A stretch of DNA of 64,000 nt from Nicotiana tabacum (taxonomy: Eukaryota > Streptophyta > Magnoliopsida > Solanales > Solanaceae): contig NC_134095.1 of NCBI RefSeq assembly GCF_000715075.1, positions 68,019,990-68,083,989 on the forward strand, given 5' to 3'. Below are positions 49,700 to 60,965 of this stretch, in pieces; position 1 is the first letter of the stretch; each line of letters starts with the position of its first letter. The notes beneath the pieces are model-generated. The model did not search any database. It saw only the letters and a list, made by a program, of their open reading frames with translations, and was not told the DNA's origin. Both the position numbers and the translations under genes were made by a program.

Positions 49700-51747
49700 T
49701 AGAACTCCATCATCTGCAACTGTAACCTTCTTGGCACCTCTGTGCCGCACTGTGTCTCTAGGACTAGTAAATGAGGATCATCATACTGCTGATCTCGGAT
49801 ACGCTCAAATAATGAAGAATGAGCGACTGTGCAAGCTAGCACACAACTGGCCTCAAAAACATCCAACCTTACGAGTCGATTGGCCAAAGCCTTAGCATCC
49901 AAAGCAAGCGGTCTCTCACCGATTGGAATATATGCAGGGCTGCCCATACTGGCTGACTTCCTGCTCAATGCATCGGCCACTACCTTGGCCTTTCCCGGAT
50001 GATACAAGATGGTAATATCATAGTCCTTCAACAACTCCAACCACCTCCTCTTCCTCAAATTTAGCTCCTTCTGCTTGAACAAGTATTGCAAACTCTTGTG
50101 ATCCGTGAACACCTCACATGACACGCCATACAAATAATGCCTCCAAATCTTAAGTGCGTGAACAATGGCTGCTAACTCCAAATCATGAACTGGATAATTC
50201 TTCTCGTGGATCTTCAACTGTCGCGAAGCATATGCAATAACCTTGCCATTCTGCATCAACACCGCACCAAGTCCAATATGCGATGCATCATAATACACTA
50301 TATATGGCCCTGAACCTTGAGGGCAAAACCAACACCGGCGCCGTAGTCAAAGCTGTCTTCAGCTTCTGGAAGCTCGCCTCACACTCGTTCAACCACCTAA
50401 ATTGGGCACCCTTCTGGGTCAACCTGGTCATCGGGGCTGCAATAGATGAAAACCTCTCCACAAATTTACGGTAATAGCTCGCCAAACCCAAGAAACTCTA
50501 GATATCTGTAGCTGATGTGGGTCGAGGCCAGTCCTTAACTGTCTCTATCTTCTTCGGATCTACCTGAATACCCTTGGCTGATACAACATGACCCAAGAAT
50601 GCAACTGAACTCAACCAAAACTCACACTTCAAAAACTTAGCATACAGCTGACTATCCCTCGGAGTCTGAAAAACGACTTGAAGATGCTGCTCGTGCTTCT
50701 CCCGGCTGTGGGAATAAGTCAAAATATCATTAATGAAGACAATCACAAAAGAATCCAAATAAGGAGTCATAATGCTTGTACCGAGTGAGAAATGCTGTCT
50801 TAGGGACATCGGATGCCCTAATCCTTAACTGATGGTAGCCAGATCTCATATCAATCTTCGAAAATACCTTGGCACCCTGAATCTGATCAAACAAATCATC
50901 AATCCTCGGGAATGGATACTTGTTCTTGATGGTGACTTTGTTCAACTGCCGATAAACTATACACATCCTCATTAACCCATTCTTGTTCTTAACAAACAAT
51001 ACCGGCGCACCCCAAGACGAGACACTCGGTCTAATAAAGCCTTTATCCAACAAGTCCTGCAACTATTCTTTGAATTCTTTCAACTCTGGCGGGGCCATAC
51101 GATATGGCAAAATAGAAATGGCCAGAGTGCTCGGAGCCAAATCAATGCAAAAGTCAATATCCCTGTCAGGTGGAATCCCCAGCAGGTCTGAAGGAAATAC
51201 CTCTGGAAACAATGGGCACAAAATCCATAGAAGGAATCGCAGCACTAGAATCACGAACATACGCCAAATAGGCCAAACATCCCTTATCAACCATACGTCG
51301 AGCCTTCATATATGAGATAACCCTGCTGGTAGAATGACCAGGAGTCCCTCTCCACTCCAAATGAGGCAAACCCGGTAATGCTAAGGTCACAATCTTGGCA
51401 TGACAATCCAATATAGCATGATATAGGGATAACAAATCAATCCCCAGAAATGACATCGAAATCCACCATGTCGAGAAGTAGGAGATCCACATGGGTCTCA
51501 AGACCCCTAATAACAACCATGCAAGCACAATAAATACGATCTACCACAATAGAATAATCCACCGGCGTAGACACATATCAGGAGCACTCAAAGAATCACG
51601 AGGCACAACCAGATAAGGGGAAAAATAAGATGATACATAAGAATATATGGACCCTAGATCAAATAGAACTAAGCCATCTCTACTGCACACTGAAACAATA
51701 CCTCTGATAACTGCATCAGAGGCCTCAGCCTCATGTCTACCTGGCAT
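49700..51747 (-). pseudogene. Element E pol 5' part: protease, RT with deletion, RNase H
   Basis: The protease site LFDLGSIYSYVSSYF lies near 51690, and ILDCHAKIVTLALPGLP follows in a shifted frame. RT begins [20 protein letters not shown] (50730-51062). The block containing the MSFGLTNAP motif is missing: the sequence passes from TRYKHYD almost straight to [10 protein letters not shown], a loss of about 80 bases near 50765. The catalytic centre reads FINDIL instead of FIDDIL. RNase H and its tail are at 49699-50298 ([41 protein letters not shown]). RT is certainly inactive. Confidence 0.87.
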
Positions 51748-52431
51748 AGCATAACATTGGGGCTGGGCCCCACCACTCTGAACTGTATCCCTAGGACGGC
51801 CTCCTGCTGGCTGGCCTCCACCTCTAGCTACCTGACCTACACCTCTAGTGGCCTGGCCTCCACCTCTAACACCTCTACCCCTACCCCTAGTTGGCTAAGC
51901 GGGTGGTGGAACACTCGGTTCTAGGACCATAGCACGAGAACTCTGGTGCTGAGAACTGCTCGAGGCTCGAGGGAAAAACCTAACAATATGCCTCATATCA
52001 CCATAAGTATAACAAGACTTGGGCTGCTGAGACTGCTGACCCTAAAACTGACCCTAACGGCCTAAATACCACCCTGAAAACTCTGGAGCGGAGGTGCACT
52101 GATAAGAGCTGGTGGTGCACTGTAGGGCAACTAATCAGAATACTATATACGAGAACCACAGCCACCTGGAGCACCGTGAGAAACCTAAAGTGCTGACTGG
52201 AATGGCCTAGATGGATGGCCTCTACCAAAAGAGTCCCTGATTCCAGACGAGGCACCACTGAATCTGCCTGAATGACGAGGCCTCTTATCGAACCCCTGAC
52301 CGCGTCCCTGAGCCAAAACCATCTCAACTCTCCTGGCCACATTGGCTGCATCCTGAAAAGAAATCTCGCTACCTGTCTCCTTATCCATATGCAGTCTAAC
52401 AGGATGAGCGAGTCCCTCAATAAACCTCATA

Positions 52432-52492
<61 letters not shown>

Positions 52493-53348
52493 CTCGGTGG
52501 GGTGTATCAGAAGAGCATGATGAGCCAAAACAATAAACCTCATCTCGTACTGGGTGACGGTCATAGAACCCTACTGGAGATGCTCGAACCACCTGCGGTA
52601 CTCCTCTCTCTGAGTGACGGGAAGAAATTTCTCGAGAAATAGCTGGGAGAATTGGTCCCAAGTGAGAGCTGGTGATCCAATTGGTCTCGCCAAACAATAG
52701 TCTCTCCATCATTTCTTGGCAGAACCTAACAGACTGAAAGCGACCCCATTGGTCTCCACTATTCCCATGTTCCAACGAACCTCATGACAACTGTCTAAAT
52801 AATCTCGGGATCCTCTAAAGATATACCACCATAAGTAGTAGTGAACAGCTTGGTGAACCTGTCCAACCTCCACAAAGCATCGACAAACATAGTTGCTCCA
52901 TCACCAGTCTGAGCTACTACACCGTACTGAACCGCTCCAACTGGCTGAGCTGCTGGAGTCTGAAACTATGGAGCCAACTGCTCCGGAGTGCAGGTAACGG
53001 AAATCTGTGCTTCTCCCCCATCTTGAGAGACGGCTGGTGCTACGGTAAGCAAGCCTGCCTGAGTGATACTCTCCTAAGGCCCATAAGATGGACCAAAACA
53101 TCCTGCAGTACTGGGGTAGCAATGAACCCCTGTAGGACCTAAGGTGGGCCCACTAGAACTGTCTGTGCCGGAACCTCATCATCAAACTCAACCTGAGGCT
53201 CCGCCGCTAGTGCTACTGCTCTGGGCTGAGTTCTGCCCCTGCCTCGACTCCTAGCACGGCCTCGGCCTCGCCCTCTACCCCTCGTAGGTGCTGCTGCTGG
53301 GGGCTTAGGCTGCTGATTGGCGAATAAAGAAGCACGTGTTCTCGCCAT
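51748..53348 (-). pseudogene. Element E gag
   Basis: The start is ATG at 53346-53348 (MARTRASLFANQQPK), followed by an Arg/Gly run and an acidic stretch. The core, MRFIEGLAHPVRLHMDKETG, then ISFQDAANVARRVEM, is at 52185-52450 in frame with an Arg/Glu run made by a (CT)n tract. The zinc knuckle near 51995-52035 reads CYTYGDMRHIVRF, with Cys lost at two places. Frames shift at least twice. Confidence 0.8.
52434..52496. repeat. (CT)n microsatellite inside element E gag
   Basis: About 60 bases of CT repeats with few interruptions. On the sense strand they read as Arg-Glu repeats (RERERERRERERDRERER) in frame with gag, next to the ERVRRFIEGL position of relatives. Confidence 0.9.
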
Positions 53349-53530
53349 CTACGAAAGAATAGAGTAGAAGTTCAATTAGCATTGAGAAACCAAATCGCAC
53401 GATAGAGAAAAATAGAAGTGAAACTGTTCCTAGCTCTGTAGCCTCTGGGGGATAAGCACAAACGTCTCTGTACCTATCCCTCATACTCTACCAAGCTTGT
53501 CCGTGAGTTGTGAGACCTAAGCAACCTAGA

Positions 53531-53542
53531 GCTCTGATACCA
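53531..53542 (-). promoter_or_regulatory. Element E primer binding site
   Basis: Sense TGGTATCAGAGC is an exact match to the complement of the initiator tRNA-Met 3' end, three bases after the LTR end. The leader between it and gag (53349-53530) has no gene. Confidence 0.85.
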
Positions 53543-54242
53543 ACTTGTCACGACCCGGACTTCCCACCCTCAAGAGTCGTGATGGCGCCTACTAGTGCAA
53601 GCTAGGCAAGCCAATTATTTTACCCTTTTCATTTTTAATTCATTAACATTTATAAACATCGGAAATTAATAGAGCGGAAGAATGAAAATTTAACAATTTT
53701 AGCTAATAACAATACAAATCCATAACATAAACTACCCAGAACTGGTGTCACAATTTCACGGACTATCTAAGAAAACTAAAAATAAAGTCTGAACAAGAAA
53801 GTACATGTCTGTCTCGAAAATAGTAAAGAATAGATGAAAACTAGATAAGGAGGGGACACCAAGGCATGGGGACGCCTGCAAGATACCTCGGGTTTCTTGA
53901 TGGACTGAAGGCAGCAACCTCTATCTAAGGTCTGTATGTTCTAGTACCGGGATCTGCACAAAAGAGCGCAGAGTGTAGTATCAGCACAACCGACCCCATG
54001 TGCTGGTAAGTATCGAGCCTAACCTCAGCGAAGTAGTAAGGAGGCTAGGACACCACAACCAAACAACCTGCAGCTAAACAGTATCTAACAGAATAACAGT
54101 AATAAAAACAACTCAAAAGTAACGGGGAAATGGTAACATGCTATGGGGGGAAACATTGACATAATGAATCACAGTATTAGTGGAATAAGACAATTAAGGA
54201 ACTTGAACTGAAGCGACAAGAAATCAAAATAAACAGGCAATA

Positions 54243-54650
54243 AGTGCACGACATCACCCTTTGTGCTTTTACTCTCAATTCTCACCAATGCAATCAAGTA
54301 ATGAAAATGTGCATGGCATCACCCTTTTTGCTTTATCTCTCTTCCTCACCATATATGTATTATAAATGTGCACGGCATCACCCTTCGTGCTTTATCTCTC
54401 TTCCTCACCATATGCATCAATATCAATAAAAATGTACACGGCATCACCCTTAGTACTTTATCACTCTTTCCTCACCAAATTCATAAATGTGAATGTGCAT
54501 GGCATCACCCTTCGTGCTTTATCACTCTTTCCTTACCTAAACAATAACAACAACATTTTCCCGACAAGGGAATCAACAACAAGAATAAACACATCCCGGC
54601 AAGGGAATTAACAGTAAGAATTAAGTACGTCCCGGCAAGGGAATCAACTA
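54243..54650 (-). repeat. Two tandem arrays in element E 5' LTR
   Basis: Five units of about 60 bases built on TGCACGGCATCACCCTTCG are followed by three units of about 34 bases built on CCCGGCAAGGGAATCAACA, as in the 3' LTR. The arrays therefore predate this insertion. Confidence 0.85.
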
Positions 54651-55443
54651 TAACCAAACATGTACCAATACTTAACTTCACAATCAAAACCTCAACTGGA
54701 GCCAATGCTCAACAATAAACAAATACCACGAGTTAATCATAGGTCTTGCTCAACATGGAGAATCAACAATTTATGCAATTTTAGTACTTACTAAGAAATA
54801 CAACAATTACAATTCAAGACTCACGGGTATGCTTGACATCGATGTATAGATACTCGTCACCACACCTATACGTCATATACTACACTAGCACATAACAAAC
54901 AAGTCACAATACCTATTTGCTCAAGCTAATTAGACCAAACACTTACCTCGAACTTCCACGGCCAACTCAACCCTCAAACACCGCTTTTCCTTTAGAATTC
55001 GCCTCCAAATTACTTGTATCTAGTCTAAATTAATTTAACAACATCAATAAATGCTAAAGAATTCATACCCAATGCTTAATTATAAGTTTTCTATCATTTT
55101 TCCCAAAAAGTCAAAAATCGACCCCGGGCCCGCTTGGTCAAAACTCGAGGTTCGGACAAAAATTCGATTACCCACGAGCCCAAATATGCAATTAGTTTCA
55201 AAATCCGACCCCAAAACGAGGTTTAAATTCCAATTATTCAAAAAGCCCTAACTCTACCCAAATCCCTAATTTCTACCATGGAAGAACAATATTTAAGCCT
55301 AGAAATCTAATGAGTGTTGATGAAAAGGAAGGAGATGAGTTTAGGAACACATACCTATGATTTGGGATTGAATTTGCTCTTCAAAAATCGCCTAAGGTCT
55401 GATTTTAGGAATGGAGATATGCAAATTTGGTTATGCAAATATG

Positions 55444-55656
55444 TCGCATTCGCGAAGGGTTAACCCCTCTGACCTTCGTGTTCGCGAGACCTACGTCACG
55501 TTCACGTAGGGTAAAATCCCTTCCCCCAGTTCCTGGTAAAATGGCCTTTCGTTCGCGAAGGGTAACACCCCCAATGCTTCGCGTTCGCGTAGAGGAAAAA
55601 TTTCCTCAGACTGACATACTCTTCACGTTTGTGAGAGTTCCTTCGCGAACGCGAAG
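55444..55656 (-). repeat. CG-rich palindromic word array in element E 5' LTR
   Basis: TCGCATTCGCGAAGGGTTAA, CGTTCGCGAAGGGTAA, TTCGCGTTCGCG and CTTCGCGAACGCGAAG recur. It begins 722 nt inside the LTR 5' end. Confidence 0.65.
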
Positions 55657-56379
55657 AATAATACACCATCACACCAGAAGCAGCAAAACATCACAAAATC
55701 CTAAGTCCAAAACACCCCATAACCTATCTGAAACTCACCCGAGCCCTCGTGGCTCCAAACCGAACATGCATACTAACTCAAACACATTATATGAACTTAC
55801 TACGATCAAATCACCAAATTAACATCTCAAACTATGAGTTTAGCATTAAAATCAAAGAATAATCTCCATAACTCTCAAGTTCAAATTTTAACAACAGAGG
55901 GTCCGATTCACGTCATATCAAGTCCATTTCTTCCCAAATTTTATAGGCTCAACCTAAATACCATATAAGACCTGTACCAGGCTCCGAAACCAAAATATGA
56001 GCCTGATACCATCAATTTCAAATACATTTAAATTTCCAAAAACTTTTAAAATTTTAGTTAAACAATTTTCTTCAAAATTTTATTTCTTGGGCTTGGGACC
56101 TCGGAATCCGATTCCGGGCATATGTCTAAGTCCCATATTTTTCTATGGACCCTCAAGGACCATCAAATCACGGATCCGGGTCCGTTTACCCAAAATGTTT
56201 ACCGAAGTCAACTTGAATTCAATTTTAAAGGCCAAATTAGCATTTTTATCAAATTTCTACATAAAAGCGTTCTAGATATATGTTCGGGCCATGCATGTAA
56301 ATCGAGGTGAGATAAAAGAAGATTTTTAAGCCCTCGAAACACAGAATTGACCCTAAAATCAAGTAAAAGGTCATCACAA

Positions 56380-56393
56380 CTCTCTACCTCTCA
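56380..56393. repeat. 14-bp duplicated target at right end of element E
   Basis: CTCTCTACCTCTCA is an exact match to 45362-45375. One base (A, 56379) separates it from the LTR end. Confidence 0.75.
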
Positions 56394-56431
56394 GACGGTA
56401 GCCCTCAATCCCCCGAGCAATCTCCAATATA
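56394..56431 (-). pseudogene. Element B gag, third piece
   Basis: In sense orientation the frame reads LEIARGIEGYRLRGRE across this piece, and the duplicated 14 bp continues in phase into 45100-45375. Upstream it is cut off by the hAT relic, so the start of gag and the 5' LTR of element B are missing here. Confidence 0.7.
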
Positions 56432-57270
56432 AGGCTGTATTGTGGTCCGGGCCCAAGCCGGGATCAGCCCGGGACTACGAGCCCACATGGGCTATGGGCT
56501 GAACGGGATGGCCCGTATGGTTCGGTCCCAAGCGGTCCTAGGAGCCCACTGTGGCCCGACCCTACATGGAAAGACCGTGAGCCCGGGACCGTTTAGCCCA
56601 GGACGGGCTGGCAGGCCTGGGCCGGTTCAACCGGGCCTAACGGGTCCAATGGCTATTTTTCAAAAAAAAAAAAATTTAAAAAAAATTGGCCAACGGTTGG
56701 AAGTTTAAAATTGGCGGTACTGGTACTTTGACTAGACACATAAAGACACACCCTAAAGATAAAGCTAGATTTCTTTAAATGAAAGTTGCGCAAGAGGGGA
56801 CAAGTGTAGGTACACAGGTTAACCCTAGTATCAGGTCAAATCTAGTTTAACCGGGAATTAACACTGTTACAGGTGGCATTTTATATTACGATCCAAATAA
56901 AGATCGTAAAGAATTAGCAAAAATGGTTACTGTTATGTGCTTACCCTATACGTTTCCTTCTAACCCTCACTTTGTGCATTATATTAGAAGAGTTTTTAAT
57001 CCTACTTATAAAGGATGACCTCGCGCAACCGTAAAGAGCGATATTTATAAATATAAACATGAATATGAACAATATTTGCGCTATTTATTTACTCATATAA
57101 ATTATCATGTTGCTATTACTACTAATATTGGTAGAAGTGGTAATGACTGTGATTATCTTACTGTTACCACTCATTGGATTGATGAGGAATGGAAAATGCA
57201 AAAGTGCATTGATGTGCCGGAGTATTTTGACACATTTAATACCAATTTCTTAGATTTTAGCTTGCTTTAA
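56432..57270 (+). mobile_element. hAT (Ac-like) DNA transposon relic
   Basis: A strongly G/C-rich subterminal region with many GGGCCCGGG-like words (56440-56640) is followed by a transposase remnant. Such subterminal regions are common in plant Ac-like hAT elements. The left boundary near AAGGCTGTATTGTGG is only approximate. The right half, including the hAT dimerisation domain and the second terminal repeat, is missing where the Athila LTR begins. It is an old fragment. Confidence 0.7.
56709..57270 (+). pseudogene. hAT transposase, N-terminal fragment
   Basis: One reading frame with three stops gives, in order, the end of a BED zinc finger (GTGTLTRHIKTHPKDKARFL), a linker, then ILYYDPNKDRKELAKMVTVM, NPHFVHYIRRVFNPTYKG, stop, and TTNIGRSGNDCDYLTVTTHW with IDEEWKMQK. 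The last blocks correspond to the first catalytic region of Ac-like transposases, where relatives have a T-D-x-W motif. Here the Asp reads Asn and the Trp reads Gly. The remaining two thirds of the protein are absent. Confidence 0.82.
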
Positions 57271-57385
57271 ATGCAATTATCTTTTATACTTATGTAATTT
57301 TAATGTTTTTGCAGTGTATGAGGCTTAAGGACCCAAGAACATGGAAATGAAATTAAAAAGCCGCAAAAGGACAAGAAAAAGGCAA

Positions 57386-57730
57386 AATGCGATCGCAGGT
57401 GTGAGTATGCGGACCGCAAATCCAACATGCGGACCGCATATTACTCAGAGGAACTGCAAAGCCCAACAGTCTGTTAGCCAAATTCAAGCTCAAGAAATGC
57501 AGTCCATTATGCAACCGCATAACAGGTTTGCGGGCCGCATAATGGATTGCAAACCCCCTGTGGAAGTTGCTGAAGTTGGAAATGCGGTGACATTATGCGG
57601 TCTCAAATCAACAATGTGGACCGCATAACCAAGATGCGACGACTACCTGGAAACTAGGGTTCGACGATGCAATGGCTTTGACGAGAATGTAGACCGCATT
57701 TCTGTTATGCGATAGATATGCAGTCGCATA
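57386..57730 (+). repeat. CG-rich palindromic word array in Athila LTR
   Basis: ATGCGATCGCA, ATGCGGACCGCA (twice), TTGCGGGCCGCATAATG, TGTGGACCGCATAA and TATGCAGTCGCATAAT recur over 345 bases. The style is like the arrays in elements A, B and E, but the words differ. Confidence 0.6.
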
Positions 57731-57782
57731 ATTAACCTGGAGGGGCATTTTTGTCCGAAATTGGTCCTGAGTTTTAGCCCAT

Positions 57783-57790
57783 TATAAATA
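57783..57790 (+). promoter_or_regulatory. TATA box of element G LTR
   Basis: TATAAATA followed by GATATATTGGGG lies between the CG-rich array and the transcribed part of the LTR, the usual place for the core promoter. Confidence 0.5.
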
Positions 57791-58644
57791 GATATATTGG
57801 GGTTTTGTGGGGGCATCTTGTCTGGTTTTTGAGCTACATTCCAACCTTTCAATATTCCTCTCTTTTGGAAGCTTTAGGAGTGAAGAATCTTGCACTTTGT
57901 AAGCTTTATGACATTTAATATTCTCATCTTTTTTGTATTTTAGCATGAGTAGATAACTTTAAATACTAAGGTTGTGGACCCTAAATGGGTGTTTGAAACA
58001 CATTGAATATATATATAATGGTTGGTTGATATATATTTATTTCTCATTCTTCATTTTTTGTTGGTGGTTGCAAACATTAACAAGTGCCATTAAACTCTTT
58101 CTTTACTTGGAAAAGTGAGCTCGAGTTTAGTAGAAGTTAATATCAAAGACTCAAGGCTTTAAACCTTGTTTAATAGAAACTCTTAGGAATAAGTGGATTT
58201 TATTTGGCATAAATTGATTGATCTTAATTGCAACTCTTTTATATTTAGAAATATCATAAGGAGAAAATACTACCCAACTATTGGAAAATATTGGGTAGTC
58301 ATTTAGAAATCATTTGCATATCTAAAGAACCTTCCATTAGAAATATATCATATTAACACTGATAGCATTACATTTCATTGAAGGGGACATAACCTTGGTT
58401 TCCTTAATCAAATTATTTACATTCTCAATGTTACAATTAGTTATCTCTTCAAATCACAATAATATCATACTCTTGTTACAATTAAGGTAATATAATTACG
58501 ACCTAAGTCAAGTAGTACACTACTCGAGTAACCTTTTCAAGCCTATTCCCTGTGGGATTCGAGCCCAACCTTGTTGGGTTATTATATTTGACACCGACTG
58601 CCTTACACTATTTAATTAAAGTGTAATTTGAGTGTATCAAATTT

Positions 58645-58662
58645 TGACACCGTTCCCGGGGA
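58645..58662 (+). promoter_or_regulatory. Element G primer binding site
   Basis: TGACACCGTTCCCGGGGA resembles the Athila PBS (tRNA-Asp type), with three differences from the form I remember. It starts six bases after the LTR end. The leader to 58759 has no gene. Confidence 0.65.
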
Positions 58663-58759
58663 ATACGGTTTTGAAATTACTAATTACTTTGTGCTTTACA
58701 TTACGTCTTATTCTATTCCATCACACTTTTCTTGTTTTGCTTGGTGTTGATAGGAAGAC

Positions 58760-60369
58760 ATGGCCGAATATGAGGAAGAAATGGAAGAAATTCCTTTTGC
58801 AGACATAGATGAGTACATTGAGGATACAAATGCTATTGTACCTCCGATTGTTGGTGCTGCTACTTTCAAGGTGGAACATGGTTTAATCTTAATGCTCAAA
58901 GCGGAGGGGTTTTTCAGGAATTCCACTGATGATGATCAGACACAACATCTTAGAAACTTCTTGGGTGTGTGTGTGATGCATAAGCAGAACAACATCTCAG
59001 ATGATGCCCTAAGGTTGAGGGTGTTCAAGTACTCACTAGCTGGGGACGCAAGGAAATGGCTTCAAAATATGCCACAAAATTCCATCCATTCTTGGCCCGA
59101 ACTTGTCCGAGCATTCTTAGCTAAATGATTCCCGCAAAGTAAGTCCGAGCTCTGGGATAAAATTTTCTTTTTCAAGCAAGTACCGGGAGAACATCTAGAT
59201 GAGGCATGGGATCGATTCAAGTTATATTTGGTGAGGTCTCGCAATCATGGTTTTCTGGATTCTATCTTGTTGGAGAAATTCTACATGGGTTTAGATCCTA
59301 TGAACCAATCTATAGCCAAGAATGACGCTGATGGATCTTTTAGGGATAAGACATTCACAAGGATCACACAAATACTTGACAAAATGGCAAAACATAATCA
59401 AGCTTGGCACTCAGAGGATACCACAGTAGAATTGCATATGGTTCTCCCTCCTTGACCACTATGATTAAGGAGAAACAAGAAAGAGATCAAGTAATTGCAG
59501 GGCTTGCCACCAATGTCAATGTGTTGACAAAAATGTTCACTGAAAGCCAAACGAAGAAGGTAAATGTGGTGGAAGATGTGCAACTTTCATCAAGTGAAGA
59601 CTATGAGGAAGCCAACTATGTCAACAACTCTCAAGAAGGCTATCAAAGGCAACAATACCAAGGTCAAGGACAACAAAATCTATGGAGGCCTAACCCGCAA
59701 GGGCAAGGCAACCAACAGTGGCGAAATGACCAAGGTGGCTCCAATCAAGGAAATTGGAATAACAACAACAACAACTTCTCAAATCGGAGTTCAAACCCTT
59801 ATTTTCCACCAAAGGGTCAATATTCAAATCAAGGGTCCTCAAGTGATTACAAGTTGGAAAGCATACTTGAACGAGTATTGCAAAATCAAGAGAGGTCTAA
59901 CACTTCTATGAGGAATATGACCAAGCTTGTTGGTTATCATACCGCATCCATTCAAAAATTGGAGATGCCAATGAGAGATCTCTCTAGGGAACAAAATCCA
60001 AAGCAAAAGGGAACACTTCCTAGTGACACAATTGTGAACCCAAAGGGTAGTGGGAGTGGTCCAACTTCTCATATCATGGCAATTACTAATCGGAGTGGGA
60101 AGGTACTACAAGGAGAGAGTGAACCAGTGGTTGAAGTAGAAGAGTCCGAACAAGAGGTTGAGGTTGAAGAGCCAAGGGTTGTTGAAGCTGAAAAGGTTCT
60201 AGAAGAGTTGAAAGTTCAAGAAGTGAATCGGGAAGAGGTAAAGGAAAAGGTAAAAGAGACACCAAAAGCTTTATCACCTATTCCTAGACCTCCTCCTCCT
60301 TTTCCTCAAAGACTTGCGAGGAAGGTTTATGATAGCAAACTCGAAAAGTTCTTTGATATTCTCAAGTAG
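58760..60369 (+). pseudogene. Element G gag
   Basis: The start is ATG at 58760 (MAEYEEEMEEIPFADIDEY). The capsid block QHLRNFLGVCVMHKQNNIS, then DALRLRVFKYSLAGDARKWL, is the Athila gag signature (residues 55-100). A TGA at 59126 interrupts it, the same frame continues to about 59440 (ILLEKFYMGLDPMNQS), and a frameshift leads into 59404-60369. The second half is Gln/Asn-rich (QGQGNQQWRNDQGG) and then acidic with Val-Glu repeats, ending PRPPPPFPQRLARK. No CCHC knuckle is seen. Confidence 0.85.
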
Positions 60370-60932
60370 TTATCGGTAAACATTCCATTCGTGGAAGCAT
60401 TTCAAGAGATGTCGGGTTTTTCTAAATAATTGAAAGACTTGATCACCAAGAAGAGAAACACCAAAAATAAGTGGTGAATATGACTCAACGAGTTAGTTCC
60501 ATCATTGCAACAACCACCGTTCAAAAGAAAGAAGACCCGGGAGCTTTCACTATTCCATACACTATTGGGGCGCATGATTTTGCAAGAGCCCTTTGTGATA
60601 ATGGGGCTAGCATCAACTTAATGCCTCTTTCCATTTACAAGCAAGCAGGGTTAGGTATGCCAAGGCCCACAAGTATGAGATAGCAAATGGCCGATCGTTC
60701 CATAAAGAGACCGGTGGGAATTGTCGATGATGTACTTGTAAAAGTGGGAAAGTTTCATTTACCCGCCGATTTCGTAATCCTTGATTTTGCAGTTGACAAA
60801 GAGATCCCTATCATTTTGGGGAGACCATTCCTTGCCACAGGAAGAGCACTAATGGATTCAGAACGGAATAAGATCAAATTCCGTGTAATAATTAATGATG
60901 AAGAGGTTACATTCCAACCAACAAGGGTATAA
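60370..60932 (+). pseudogene. Element G aspartic protease
   Basis: The first part (after two stops) links to gag. The protease active site is ALCDNGASINLMPLSIYK (near 60593-60645), and the second half has [20 protein letters not shown] and [18 protein letters not shown]. One TAG at 60681 splits the frame without changing phase. The catalytic Asp-x-Gly-Ala is intact. Confidence 0.85.
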
Positions 60933-60965
60933 AACTACCACATGAATATGAAAGCATCTCGATGA

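Larger units (their letters stand above)
45376..56378 (-). mobile_element. Element E: Tekay-type Ty3/gypsy retrotransposon
   Basis: LTRs at 45376-48326 and 53546-56378 enclose minus-strand gag, protease, RT, RNase H, integrase and a chromodomain-like tail, with an exact initiator-Met PBS and a polypurine tract. It is inserted in the gag of element B, bracketed by a 14-bp direct repeat. The outer end of its 3' LTR has lost about 13 bases. LTR divergence is roughly one base in ten at the ends I compared, and RT lacks a catalytic motif, so it is long dead. Confidence 0.88.
53546..56378 (-). repeat. Element E 5' LTR
   Basis: It runs from TGTCACGACCCGG at 53546 to GGTCATCACA at 56378, about 2.83 kb. 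It aligns with the other LTR throughout but lacks about 60-70 bases near 55430. It carries the same tandem arrays (54243-54650) and CG-rich array (55444-55656). Confidence 0.88.
57271..58639 (+). repeat. Element G 5' LTR, start approximate
   Basis: The end is set by GTGTATCA at 58632-58639 followed by a short spacer and the PBS. The start is uncertain: TGTATGAGGC at 57315 is a good candidate, but the second LTR is out of view. A CG-rich array (57386-57730) and a TATA box (57783-57790) lie in the first half. No gene is present. Confidence 0.6.

Noticed and set aside
57341..57628. Open frame of 95 codons in the Athila LTR
   Set aside because: It covers the CG-rich word array, and the Cys/Pro/Ala-rich product resembles no known protein.
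57271..58639. Exact start of the Athila LTR at TGTATGAGGC (57315)
   Set aside because: Plausible, but without the second LTR or a target duplication it cannot be fixed, so only an approximate start is given.
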